Below, in pieces: positions 1-6,073 of a stretch of DNA of 6,124 nucleotides (position 1 is the first letter of the stretch; every line of letters begins with the position of its first letter). A program made the position numbers and the translations under genes. The DNA is from Actinomycetota bacterium. GTDB taxonomy: Bacteria > Actinomycetota > Actinomycetes > Mycobacteriales > Mycobacteriaceae. The notes beneath the pieces were generated by a model. That model searched no databases. It was not told the DNA's origin and worked only from the letters and a program-made list of their open reading frames with translations. The stretch covers positions 1 to 6,124 of the forward strand of contig SYAB01000267.1 in NCBI GenBank assembly GCA_005787665.1, read 5' to 3'.

Positions 1-1
1 C

Positions 2-946
2 ACCATGCTGATGAACCTGGAGACCCTGGACTGGGATGACGAACTGCTGGGGTTCTTCCGGATCCCGCGTGCGATGCTGCCCACCATCCGGCCCTCCTCC
101 TCGCCGGATCCGTACGGGATGACGCTGGCCGACGGACCGATGCTCGGAGCCGTCCCGGTGACCGCCAGTCTCGGCGACCAGCAGGCCGCGATGGTCGGCC
201 AGGTCTGCCTCAAGCCCGGTGAGGCCAAGAACACCTACGGCACCGGCAATTTCCTACTGCTCAACACCGGAGAGAACATCGTCCGCAGCAAGAACGGCTT
301 GCTGACCACGGTGTGCTATCAGTTCGGGGACGCCAAACCCGTTTACGCCCTTGAGGGTTCGATCGCGGTGACGGGCTCGGCCGTGCAGTGGCTGCGCGAC
401 CAGCTGGGCATCATCAGCGGCGCATCCGACAGCGAGACGCTGGCCCGACGGGTCCAGGACAACGGCGGCATCTACTTCGTGCCGGCCTTCTCCGGGCTGT
501 TCGCGCCCTACTGGCGCTCCGACGCGCGGGGGGCGATCGTCGGACTGTCACGGTTCAACTCCAACGCCCACATCGCCCGGGCCACGCTGGAGGCGATCTG
601 CTATCAGAGCCGCGATGTCGTCGATGCGATGGCCGCGGACTCGGGGGTGACGCTGGCGGTGCTCAAGGTCGACGGCGGGGTGACCCTCAACGAACTCTGC
701 ATGCAGATCCAGGCCGATGTGCTCGGCGTGGACGTGGTGCGCCCGAAGGTGCCCGAAACCACCGCCCTCGGTGCGGCCTACGCCGCCGGACTGGCCGTCG
801 GGTACTGGTCGGATCCGGAGGATCTACGGGCAAACTGGCAGGAGGACCGCCGCTGGTCGCCGCAGTGGAATGACGAGCAGCGCGCCACGGGTTACGCCGG
901 TTGGCGCAAGGCCGTGGCCCGGACCCTCGACTGGGTGGAGGTCTAG
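2..946 (+). CDS. glpK: Glycerol kinase, C-terminal part (5' end outside window)
   Basis: Glycerol kinase phosphorylates glycerol with ATP to sn-glycerol 3-phosphate in the cytoplasm, feeding glycolysis and lipid synthesis. The frame is open from the window edge, so the start is missing; about 314 residues remain of a family length near 500. Counting from the Met at position 5, visible landmarks are LGDQQAA (56-62), whose Asp matches the catalytic Asp of FGGY kinases, the nucleotide-binding stretch [15 protein letters not shown] (75-89), [14 protein letters not shown] (157-170), the second FGGY signature from GAIVGL through HIARATLEA (176-197), and KVDGG (221-225) with [12 protein letters not shown] (251-262). 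The usual C-terminus, RTLDWVEV then TAG, is intact. The segment before GDQQ lacks the GGKGGTR-like loop that binds fructose-1,6-bisphosphate in the E. coli enzyme, so that allosteric control is probably absent (inference). Identification is secure from motif order; an intact 5' part is assumed. Confidence 0.96.
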   Translation, partial: TMLMNLETLDWDDELLGFFRIPRAMLPTIRPSSSPDPYGMTLADGPMLGAVPVTASLGDQQAAMVGQVCLKPGEAKNTYGTGNFLLLNTGENIVRSKNGLLTTVCYQFGDAKPVYALEGSIAVTGSAVQWLRDQLGIISGASDSETLARRVQDNGGIYFVPAFSGLFAPYWRSDARGAIVGLSRFNSNAHIARATLEAICYQSRDVVDAMAADSGVTLAVLKVDGGVTLNELCMQIQADVLGVDVVRPKVPETTALGAAYAAGLAVGYWSDPEDLRANWQEDRRWSPQWNDEQRATGYAGWRKAVARTLDWVEV

Positions 947-949
947 CGG

Positions 950-1017
950 CGCTTCTGGCGCGGAATGCGCCGGTGATGGAACACGCTTCTGGCGCGGAAT
1001 GCGCCGGTGATGGAACA
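950..1017. repeat. Perfect 34-bp tandem direct repeat (two copies) with internal hairpins
   Basis: Copy 1 spans 950-983 and copy 2 spans 984-1017. They are identical over 34 bases and abut with no spacer. Each begins CGCTTCTGGCGC and ends GGTGATGGAACA. Within each copy GGCGC and GCGCC flank GGAAT (957-971 and 991-1005), a 5-bp inverted repeat with a 5-nt loop. The pair fills most of the 79-bp gap between the glpK stop and the oxygenase start. It could be a duplicated operator, a pair of weak terminator hairpins without a U-tract, or a recent slippage duplication; the sequence does not decide. It ends 8 bp before the oxygenase ATG. Confidence 0.9.
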
Positions 1018-1025
1018 GTAGTGGG

Positions 1026-2375
1026 ATGACCGACACCGCAAACCTGCCCATCACGGTGGATCAGAGCGACGACCGCCCCTTTCATCTGCGGGGCAACTAC
1101 GCGCCGGTTCCCGACGAACTGACCGAGTACGACCTGCCCGTGCAGGGAAGCATCCCGGAAGGGCTCGACGGCTGGTACCTGCGCAACGGCTCCAACCCCC
1201 GCACGCCCACCGGGCACTGGTTCGTGGGCGACGGGATGATCCACGGGGTGCGCATCGAAGGTGGCGCGGCCGCGTGGTACCGGAATCGCTGGGTGCGCAC
1301 CGACAGCTTCGACAACCCGTTCCCGCTGTACAACGCGGACGGAACCCGTAACCTGCGTGCCTCGGTGGCCAACACGCACGTCGTGAACCACGCCGGGCGC
1401 ACCCTGGCTCTCGTCGAATCCTCGCTGCCTTACCAGATCACCAACGATCTGGAAACCGTCGGCTGTTACGACTTCGACGGGAAACTCAACGACGCGATGA
1501 CCGCACACCCGAAGATCTGCCCGACGACCGGGGAGCTGCACTTCTTCGGATACGGCAACCTCTTCCAGCCGCATGTCACCTATCATCGCGCCGACGCCGA
1601 CGGCACGCTGACCGTCAATCGCCCCGTCGAGGTGCCGGCCCTGACGATGATGCACGACTTCGCCATGTCCGCCGAGCATGTGGTTTTCATGGACCTGCCC
1701 ATCGTCTTCGATCTCGACATCGCCCTCAACGGCAAGGGCGATATGCCCTACCGCTGGGACGACAACTACGGGGCGCGTTTCGGCGTGTTGCGCCGCGACG
1801 ATCCGTTCGGCCAGATCCGTTGGTTCACGATCGACCCCTGCTATGTGTTCCACGTCGCCAACACCTTCGAGCGCGGCAATGCGATTGTGCTGCAGGCAGT
1901 CCGCTACCCCGAACTGTGGCGTCATGACGGCGGGTTCGGTGCCAGTGGGGTGCTGTGGGAGTGGACGTTGAACCTCGAGACCGGCAGTGTGGCCGAGCGC
2001 CAACTCGACGACCGGGCGGTGGAGTTCCCCCGTATCGACGACCGGTTGGCCGGTCTGCCCGCCCAACATGTCGTCATGGTGGCCGACGCATCCCTGATGC
2101 GCTACGACCTCAACACGGGCGCCGCCGTGGAGCACCGCTTCGGCGAGTCTGGCGCCGGGGGACCCGGGGAGGCGGTGTTCGTTCCCTCGCCCGACGGGCC
2201 GGCCGGGGAGAGTAACGGCTGGTACCTCGCCTTCGTCTACGACGCGGAGCGCAACGGCAGCGATCTGGTCATCCTGGATGCCGCCGACTTCGGCGGCGAA
2301 CCGGTGGCCCGGATCCAGTTGCCCCGCCGGGTGCCCTACGGATTCCACGGAAGCTGGATCGCCAACGAGCGCTGA
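1026..2375 (+). CDS. Carotenoid cleavage oxygenase family protein (Fe(II) dioxygenase)
   Basis: Members of this family (RPE65 / carotenoid oxygenase fold) use non-heme Fe(II) and O2 to cleave a C=C bond in carotenoids, apocarotenoids or stilbenes. The 449-residue protein appears full length, slightly shorter than the 480-500 residues of many relatives. All four expected iron ligands are present: H161 (TAHPK), H210 (MMHDF), H276 (VFHVANTFE) and H441 (GFHGSW). Candidate second-shell glutamates are E131 (LVESSLPY), E333 (VEFPRID) and E382 (GEAVFVPSPDG). The N-terminal blocks GWYLRNGSNP (49-58) and GHWFVGDGMIHGV (63-75) are family typical. No signal peptide is evident, so it is probably cytoplasmic or membrane-associated. 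ATG 1026 is the only start that keeps the conserved N-terminus without crossing a stop; no good Shine-Dalgarno precedes it. The residue before E131 is Val, where lignostilbene-cleaving members have, as I recall, a Lys, so a carotenoid or apocarotenoid substrate is favoured. The substrate is unproven. Confidence 0.93.
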   Translation: MTDTANLPITVDQSDDRPFHLRGNYAPVPDELTEYDLPVQGSIPEGLDGWYLRNGSNPRTPTGHWFVGDGMIHGVRIEGGAAAWYRNRWVRTDSFDNPFPLYNADGTRNLRASVANTHVVNHAGRTLALVESSLPYQITNDLETVGCYDFDGKLNDAMTAHPKICPTTGELHFFGYGNLFQPHVTYHRADADGTLTVNRPVEVPALTMMHDFAMSAEHVVFMDLPIVFDLDIALNGKGDMPYRWDDNYGARFGVLRRDDPFGQIRWFTIDPCYVFHVANTFERGNAIVLQAVRYPELWRHDGGFGASGVLWEWTLNLETGSVAERQLDDRAVEFPRIDDRLAGLPAQHVVMVADASLMRYDLNTGAAVEHRFGESGAGGPGEAVFVPSPDGPAGESNGWYLAFVYDAERNGSDLVILDAADFGGEPVARIQLPRRVPYGFHGSWIANER

Positions 2376-2378
2376 TCA

Positions 2379-2430
2379 GGCCGACAGTCCGCCGCCGAGT
2401 CGGTAGGTTGCCGGCGGCCTGCCGTCGGTC
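2379..2430 (+). terminator. Possible hairpin terminator after the oxygenase gene
   Basis: Three bases after the TGA stop, an imperfect inverted repeat begins. The arm 2379-2396 pairs with 2413-2430 at 13 of 18 positions, including CCGAC with GTCGG and GCCGCC with GGCGGC, around a 16-nt loop. No T-run follows. GC-rich hairpins without a U-tail are proposed terminators in mycobacteria, but such pairings also arise by chance at this GC content. The location is the main support. Confidence 0.33.
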
Positions 2431-2496
2431 GCGACCCTCGCCGGCTGCACGGCCGTGGCGACCACACCTCGCCCCGGGGGCGGTGCGACAGAGTTG

Positions 2497-2536
2497 TTCG
2501 GGCGTGCCGAAATTCGGCCCGGGCAATATCGCCGAA
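2497..2536. promoter_or_regulatory. Array of TTCGG/CCGAA half-sites upstream of the yrbEA promoter
   Basis: Four half-sites alternate in orientation: TTCGG at 2497-2501, CCGAA at 2507-2511, TTCGG at 2513-2517 and CCGAA at 2532-2536. The middle two form a perfect 13-nt palindrome, GCCGAAATTCGGC (2506-2518). The last two form a 6-bp inverted repeat (TTCGGC/GCCGAA) with a 12-nt spacer. The array lies just upstream of the proposed -35, where an activator or repressor of the mce operon would bind. It does not match the KstR consensus as I know it. The regulator is unknown. Confidence 0.45.
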
Positions 2537-2539
2537 TCG

Positions 2540-2569
2540 CTTACAGCCGGTACCCCGCCCACTTACTGT
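2540..2569 (+). promoter_or_regulatory. Candidate SigA-type promoter for the yrbE-mce operon
   Basis: The hexamer TACTGT (2564-2569) fits the mycobacterial -10 pattern TANNNT. CTTACA (2540-2545) matches four of six positions of TTGACA with an 18-nt spacer. Transcription would start near 2576, giving a leader of roughly 45 nt to the small ORF at 2622 and about 117 nt to yrbEA. Support is by pattern only; -35 elements are weakly conserved in this group. Confidence 0.42.
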
Positions 2570-2601
2570 CACCTCCTGTTCATGTGCCTCGGATGACAGT
2601 A
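2564..2601. promoter_or_regulatory. 8-bp inverted repeat spanning the -10 and presumed start site (operator or leader hairpin)
   Basis: TACTGTCA (2564-2571) and TGACAGTA (2594-2601) are perfect inverted copies with 22 nt between them, centre to centre 30 bp, about three helical turns. The left arm coincides with the proposed -10, which suggests a repressor operator. If transcription starts further upstream, the same sequence could fold in RNA, with CCTCC (2572-2576) near the purine-rich ribosome-binding site at 2601-2611. No T-tract follows, so it is not a classic terminator. Confidence 0.5.
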
Positions 2602-2611
2602 GGAAAGGGGG
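2601..2611 (+). promoter_or_regulatory. Purine-rich ribosome-binding site for the leader ORF
   Basis: AGGAAAGGGGG is the strongest Shine-Dalgarno-like tract in the region. It ends 10 nt before GTG 2622, whereas no comparable tract stands before yrbEA's own GTG at 2693. This suggests ribosomes load at the leader ORF first. The spacing is slightly long, so the exact pairing register is uncertain. Confidence 0.5.
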
Positions 2612-2621
2612 CTCTGACCGC

Positions 2622-2696
2622 GTGAAACACCTGATCGGTTGGTGGCCTGGCGGGCTGTCCCCCATCTGCGGTACGTCCGGGCCGGTCATCTCGTGA
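2622..2696 (+). CDS. Putative 24-codon leader ORF, translationally coupled to yrbEA
   Basis: From GTG 2622 a 24-residue peptide can be read, beginning MKHLIGWWPGG and ending GPVIS, then TGA at 2694-2696. Its stop overlaps the GTG start of yrbEA (2693) in the four bases GTGA, the classic stop-start coupling arrangement. A purine-rich site at 2601-2611 precedes it, while yrbEA has no visible site of its own. The peptide contains adjacent tryptophans and no recognisable domain, so its likely role is delivering ribosomes to yrbEA rather than acting as a protein. It could be fortuitous; conservation in related mce loci would decide. A still shorter reading frame (ATG 2593, ten codons) also ends in GTGA overlapping this start. 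Confidence 0.4.
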   Translation: MKHLIGWWPGGLSPICGTSGPVIS

Positions 2697-3550
2697 CGAC
2701 ATCGGAAGCCGGTCGCCGCAAGCACGACGGCGTCAGGGAGATCGACGACTGGGTCGCCGGGTACGTCAAGCGCCATCCCTCGGCGGCGATCGCCACTGCC
2801 GGTGATCAGGCCATCCTTGCGGTGCGCACCGTCCAGACGCTGTTCATCGACCTGGTGACGGGCAAGTTCCAGTGGAAAGAATTCATCCGCCAGGCCGCGT
2901 TCATGGCGGGAACCTCGGTGGTGCCCACGATCATGGTGGCGCTGCCGATCGGCGTGACGCTCTCGGTGCAATTCGCGCTGCTGGCCGGGCAGGTCGGTGC
3001 CACCTCGATGGCCGGCGCGGCCAGTGGCCTGGCGGTGATCCGGCAGGCCGCCTCGTTGGTGGCGGCCATCATCATGGCTTCGGCGGTCGGCTCGGCGATC
3101 ACCGCGGACTTGGGCTCCCGCAAGATCCGCGATGAGATCGACGCCCTCGAGGTTCTCGGCATCTCAGTCGTCCAGCGCCTCGTCGTGCCCCGGTTCGTCG
3201 CCGCCATCCTGATCTCCCTGGCACTGACCGGTCTGGTGACGTTCACCGGCTTCCTGGCCAGCTATCTGTTCAACGTCTACTTCCAGAACGGCGCGCCAGG
3301 CAGCTTCGTCGCGACATTCGCCTCGTTCACCACCACCGACGATATGAAGCTCGCGATGGTCAAAGCGGTGGTCTACGGCGCGATCGTCGGAATCGTGGCC
3401 TGTCAGAAAGGTTTGAACACCCGGGGCGGGTCGATGGGCGTGGCCAACTCGGTGAACTCCTCGGTCGTGGAGTCCATCCTGCTGCTGATGATCTCCAATG
3501 TCGCGATCAGTCAGATGTACCTGATCCTCTTCCCGAAGACGGGGCTCTAG
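2693..3550 (+). CDS. yrbEA: YrbEA, MlaE-family permease of an Mce lipid transporter
   Basis: This is the first of the two integral-membrane permeases of an Mce ABC importer, related to MlaE of Gram-negative bacteria. It sits in the inner membrane, contacts the ATPase (MceG/Mkl) on the cytoplasmic face and passes lipid from the MCE-protein conduit. The 285-residue protein has a charged N-terminal stretch of about 30 residues, then hydrophobic segments near residues 70-98, 117-138, 166-196, 220-237 and 257-281. The family motif ADLGSRKIRDEIDALEVLGI (138-157) is the expected ATPase-coupling helix. GTG 2693 is preferred: it gives VTTSEAG, a length equal to the partner permease, and a GTGA overlap with an upstream mini-ORF. 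An in-frame TTG at 2639 would add 18 residues, has no clear ribosome-binding site and is less likely. Which numbered mce operon this is cannot be told from the window. Confidence 0.93.
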   Translation: MTTSEAGRRKHDGVREIDDWVAGYVKRHPSAAIATAGDQAILAVRTVQTLFIDLVTGKFQWKEFIRQAAFMAGTSVVPTIMVALPIGVTLSVQFALLAGQVGATSMAGAASGLAVIRQAASLVAAIIMASAVGSAITADLGSRKIRDEIDALEVLGISVVQRLVVPRFVAAILISLALTGLVTFTGFLASYLFNVYFQNGAPGSFVATFASFTTTDDMKLAMVKAVVYGAIVGIVACQKGLNTRGGSMGVANSVNSSVVESILLLMISNVAISQMYLILFPKTGL

Positions 3551-3554
3551 CGAG

Positions 3555-4412
3555 ATGACGGTTGCCAAAGCGACACCGCCGATCCTGCAGCCGCTGCAGC
3601 GGCTGGGCTCCAAGCTCACCGGCCCGATCATGCAACTCGGGCATGTCCTGGACTTCGCCGGTCGCGCCGTGGCCGGCATCCCGCTGGTCCTGAGGAGCTA
3701 CCGCAACGAGTTCACCCGGCTGCTCTCCGACGTCGCCTGGGGCAACGGATCGCTGGTCGTCGGTGGCGGGACGGCCGGTGTGGCACTGGTCCTTGGTGTG
3801 GTCGTCGGCGTCATGGTGGGCATCGAGGGTTATAACTTCCTACAGCTACTGGGCCTCGGTCCGGCCGTGGGCATCATCTCCTCACTGGTGAACACCCGGG
3901 AACTCGCGCCGATCGCCTGTGCGCTGGCCTTCGCCACCCAGAGCGGCTGCCGCTTCACCGCCCAACTCGGCGCCATGCGGATCTCCGAGGAGATCGACGC
4001 CGTCGAGGTCATGGCGATCCGGCCGATCCCCTACATGGTGACCACCCGCCTGATGGCGTCGATCATCGCCATCATCCCGCTCTACATCGTCTGTCTGGGT
4101 GTCAGCTACCTGAGTACACAGATCATCGTGTCGCTGATCAGCGGTGGTTCGATGGGCGGCTACATGCACTACTTCGGCCTGATGCTCAGCGGTCAGGAGA
4201 TCGTCTACTCGGTGATCAAGGTGGTGGTCTTCGTGGCCATCGCCGCCGTCTTGCAGTGTTATTACGGCTACTACGCCAGCGGCGGACCCGAGGGTGTGGG
4301 GGTGGCGGCCGGCCACGCGATGCGCGCCTCCATCACCGTCGTCGTCATCGTCAACATGCTGCTCACCATGGCGATGTTCAGCCTCGACTCCGGCGCGAGG
4401 TTCGGCGGCTGA
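3555..4412 (+). CDS. yrbEB: YrbEB, second MlaE-family permease of the Mce transporter
   Basis: This permease pairs with YrbEA to form the transmembrane core of the Mce importer. It is 285 residues long. A non-hydrophobic N-terminal region of about 60 residues precedes membrane segments near 66-90, 103-130, 167-195, 216-240 and 257-277. Conserved family blocks are TRELAPI (114-120) and FTAQLGAMRISEEIDAVEVMAI (134-155), the latter equivalent to the coupling motif in YrbEA. ATG 3555 lies 4 nt after the yrbEA stop and only a weak site (GGGGC, 3541-3545) precedes it, so translation is probably coupled. Its TGA overlaps the mceA ATG by one base (TGATG). The charged EEID core of the motif is intact in both permeases, so both look functional. 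Confidence 0.95.
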   Translation: MTVAKATPPILQPLQRLGSKLTGPIMQLGHVLDFAGRAVAGIPLVLRSYRNEFTRLLSDVAWGNGSLVVGGGTAGVALVLGVVVGVMVGIEGYNFLQLLGLGPAVGIISSLVNTRELAPIACALAFATQSGCRFTAQLGAMRISEEIDAVEVMAIRPIPYMVTTRLMASIIAIIPLYIVCLGVSYLSTQIIVSLISGGSMGGYMHYFGLMLSGQEIVYSVIKVVVFVAIAAVLQCYYGYYASGGPEGVGVAAGHAMRASITVVVIVNMLLTMAMFSLDSGARFGG

Positions 4413-6073
4413 TGGCGAAAGTCTTCGATATCAGCGGCCGGGGGCCGAGCAACAGGCGGCTGGTCGTGGCCGGCATCGGGATGATCATCGCCTCGGCGCT
4501 CATCGCGGCACTGCTGGTGGCCAAGTCCACCGGAAAGCTGGAGAACTACACCCGAGTCACCGCCGACCTGGACAACGTCGGCGACGGTCTGCCGGCCCGC
4601 TCCGACGTCCGCTACCACGGGCTGCTGGTCGGGACGACCACCACGGTGACCCCGGCCGCCTTCGGCAAGCCGAATTTCGTCGACATCGACCTGCAGGGCG
4701 AGTACGCCAAGAGCATCCCCAAGACCGTCACCGCGCGGGTGGTGCCCAGCAACGTCTTCGCCGTGTCGAGCGTGGAACTCGTCGACAACGGCGAGGCGCC
4801 CCCGATCCAGTCCGGCGACCATATCCAGGAAGACCAGAACCTGCCGACGGTTCTGTTCCAGACCACCATCAGCAAGCTGCGGGACATCCTCTTCGCCACC
4901 GGACGGGACCGCAACGACACCACACTCGGGATCCTGGCCGCGGTCAACGCGGCCACCCATGACCGTCGCACCCAGCTGTTGCAGACCGGCGCCCAGCTCC
5001 AGGATCTGGTCGATCAGCTCACTGCGACGGTGGCCCCCGACTCATCAAGCCCGTCCATGCTCAGCGCGCTGGTCACCGCCGCCGAGGGTCTGCAGCAGAC
5101 CGCGCCCGACCTGCTCGACGCGCTGCATCAGGCGGTTGTCCCCATGCAGGTCCTCGTCGAGCAGCGTGCGCAACTGGACAACATGCTCAGCGGCGGCACC
5201 ACCACCCTGGGCATGACTCACACGGCATTCGCCAACCAGACCGACCGAATGATCACCATCGGCAGGCAACTGACGCCGGTACTCGGTGTGCTGGCACAGA
5301 CCTCGAACAACTGGCAGCCCGGCTTCCAGAAGCTCAAGGCGTTCTCGGAGAAGTTCCACGAGGGCTGGCTCAGCGGGCTGGACAGTTTCAACCTGCGCGG
5401 GAACCTGGCGCTGGCACCGACCTACTCCTACACCCGTGCCGACTGCCCGGCCTACGGGGAGTTGAAGGGCCCCAGTTGCTTCACCGCGCCGCTGATCGCC
5501 GTGCGTCCGGATCTCCCGGAGGTTCTGATGCCGCAGAACTATCAGCCACCCAAGGATCTGATGCCCCCTCCGGGAACCGTCGTCGGTCCCAGCGGGAACC
5601 TGGTCGCCGTCGGCCCGCCCTACATCCTTCCCAACGGACCGAACCTGGTCGATCCGAACCCGCCGCTCTCCGAGGGCGTGGGCACCGGGATCCTGGGCAC
5701 CAACGGCCCGCCGATGACCCCGGCACCGCCGGTCCCCGGAACAGCGAACCCGGCACTGGGCACGCCCGCACCGGTCGGACCCAATCAGTCGCCGATCGCG
5801 CCGGTCGCACCGTGGCCGCCCGGGTACCTGCCCGGCGATCCCGGACCGCATATGGGCGACCCCGGGCCGGTTGGTGCGGCAGAGGCCGCTCCGGCGTCCT
5901 ACGGCGGCACGGTCGGCTCCGCCACCTTCGGCGGCACGGTCGGCCCGGTCGGCAGCGCCTACGAACGCGACCAGTTGACCTATATCACCGGTCAGCCCGC
6001 GACGGCGGCCACCCAGTTGCTGATGGGACCCGTGGTGCGCGGGATGACGGTCTCCCCGGGGGAGGACGCGTAA
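4412..6073 (+). CDS. mceA: MceA, MCE-domain lipid-transport subunit with long Pro/Gly-rich tail
   Basis: MceA is the first of the six MCE subunits that assemble into the cell-envelope conduit feeding lipids to the YrbE permeases. The 553-residue protein has a short cytoplasmic N-terminus, one membrane anchor near residues 17-37, an MCE/MlaD beta domain at about 45-125 (RVTADLDNVGDGLPARSDVR and following), and a long mainly helical region at about 145-325. A conserved-looking pair of cysteines, C345 and C356 (RADCPAYGELKGPSCF), may form a disulfide outside the membrane. From about 365 onward the tail is rich in Pro and Gly with little predicted structure, then ends in a less biased stretch (ERDQLTYITGQ, 518-528). 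ATG 4412 is chosen because it overlaps the yrbEB stop and gives the usual short N-terminus before the anchor. The frame stays open upstream to 4256, but that part encodes arginine- and histidine-rich shadow sequence inside yrbEB. Confidence 0.95.
   Translation: MAKVFDISGRGPSNRRLVVAGIGMIIASALIAALLVAKSTGKLENYTRVTADLDNVGDGLPARSDVRYHGLLVGTTTTVTPAAFGKPNFVDIDLQGEYAKSIPKTVTARVVPSNVFAVSSVELVDNGEAPPIQSGDHIQEDQNLPTVLFQTTISKLRDILFATGRDRNDTTLGILAAVNAATHDRRTQLLQTGAQLQDLVDQLTATVAPDSSSPSMLSALVTAAEGLQQTAPDLLDALHQAVVPMQVLVEQRAQLDNMLSGGTTTLGMTHTAFANQTDRMITIGRQLTPVLGVLAQTSNNWQPGFQKLKAFSEKFHEGWLSGLDSFNLRGNLALAPTYSYTRADCPAYGELKGPSCFTAPLIAVRPDLPEVLMPQNYQPPKDLMPPPGTVVGPSGNLVAVGPPYILPNGPNLVDPNPPLSEGVGTGILGTNGPPMTPAPPVPGTANPALGTPAPVGPNQSPIAPVAPWPPGYLPGDPGPHMGDPGPVGAAEAAPASYGGTVGSATFGGTVGPVGSAYERDQLTYITGQPATAATQLLMGPVVRGMTVSPGEDA
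5902..5944 (+). repeat. 27-nt-period duplication in the mceA tail
   Basis: The 16-base string CGGCGGCACGGTCGGC occurs at 5902-5917 and again at 5929-5944, a period of 27 nt (nine codons). It encodes GGTVG twice, within YGGTVGSATFGGTVGPVG (residues 497-514). The identical third-position bases suggest a fairly recent in-frame duplication in the unstructured tail, though strong codon bias could also produce the match. Confidence 0.7.
6058..6066 (+). promoter_or_regulatory. Strong ribosome-binding site for mceB inside the mceA 3' end
   Basis: GGGGGAGGA lies 7 nt before ATG 6074 and is the best Shine-Dalgarno sequence among the mce gene junctions here. It fixes the mceB start directly after the mceA TAA and implies that mceB can recruit ribosomes independently as well as by coupling. 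Confidence 0.8.

Noticed and set aside
687..2348. 553-codon open frame on the - strand covering the oxygenase gene
   Set aside because: It lies antisense to a gene with complete family motifs, and its translation has no recognisable domain. Long antisense frames are expected at this GC content.
2408..2596. 62-codon + strand frame in the oxygenase-yrbEA gap
   Set aside because: It starts with TTG, lacks a ribosome-binding site, has shadow-like Arg/Pro/Ser/Ala composition, and runs through the predicted promoter and palindromes.
2639..2692. TTG 2639 as the yrbEA start
   Set aside because: It has no clear ribosome-binding site, and the extra residues look unlike a YrbE N-terminus. GTG 2693 with the GTGA overlap is more convincing.
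2336..2971. 211-codon - strand frame across the intergenic region and yrbEA
   Set aside because: It mostly mirrors yrbEA coding sequence in antisense. No domain, ribosome-binding site or promoter supports it.
3586..3606. CTGCAG/CAGCGG short repeats near the yrbEB start
   Set aside because: They encode the ordinary peptide LQPLQRL and are explained by Leu/Gln codon choice.
4256..4411. Upstream extension of the mceA frame
   Set aside because: It would add 52 Arg/His-rich residues overlapping yrbEB. The ATG at 4412 overlaps the yrbEB stop and gives the normal MceA N-terminus and membrane anchor.
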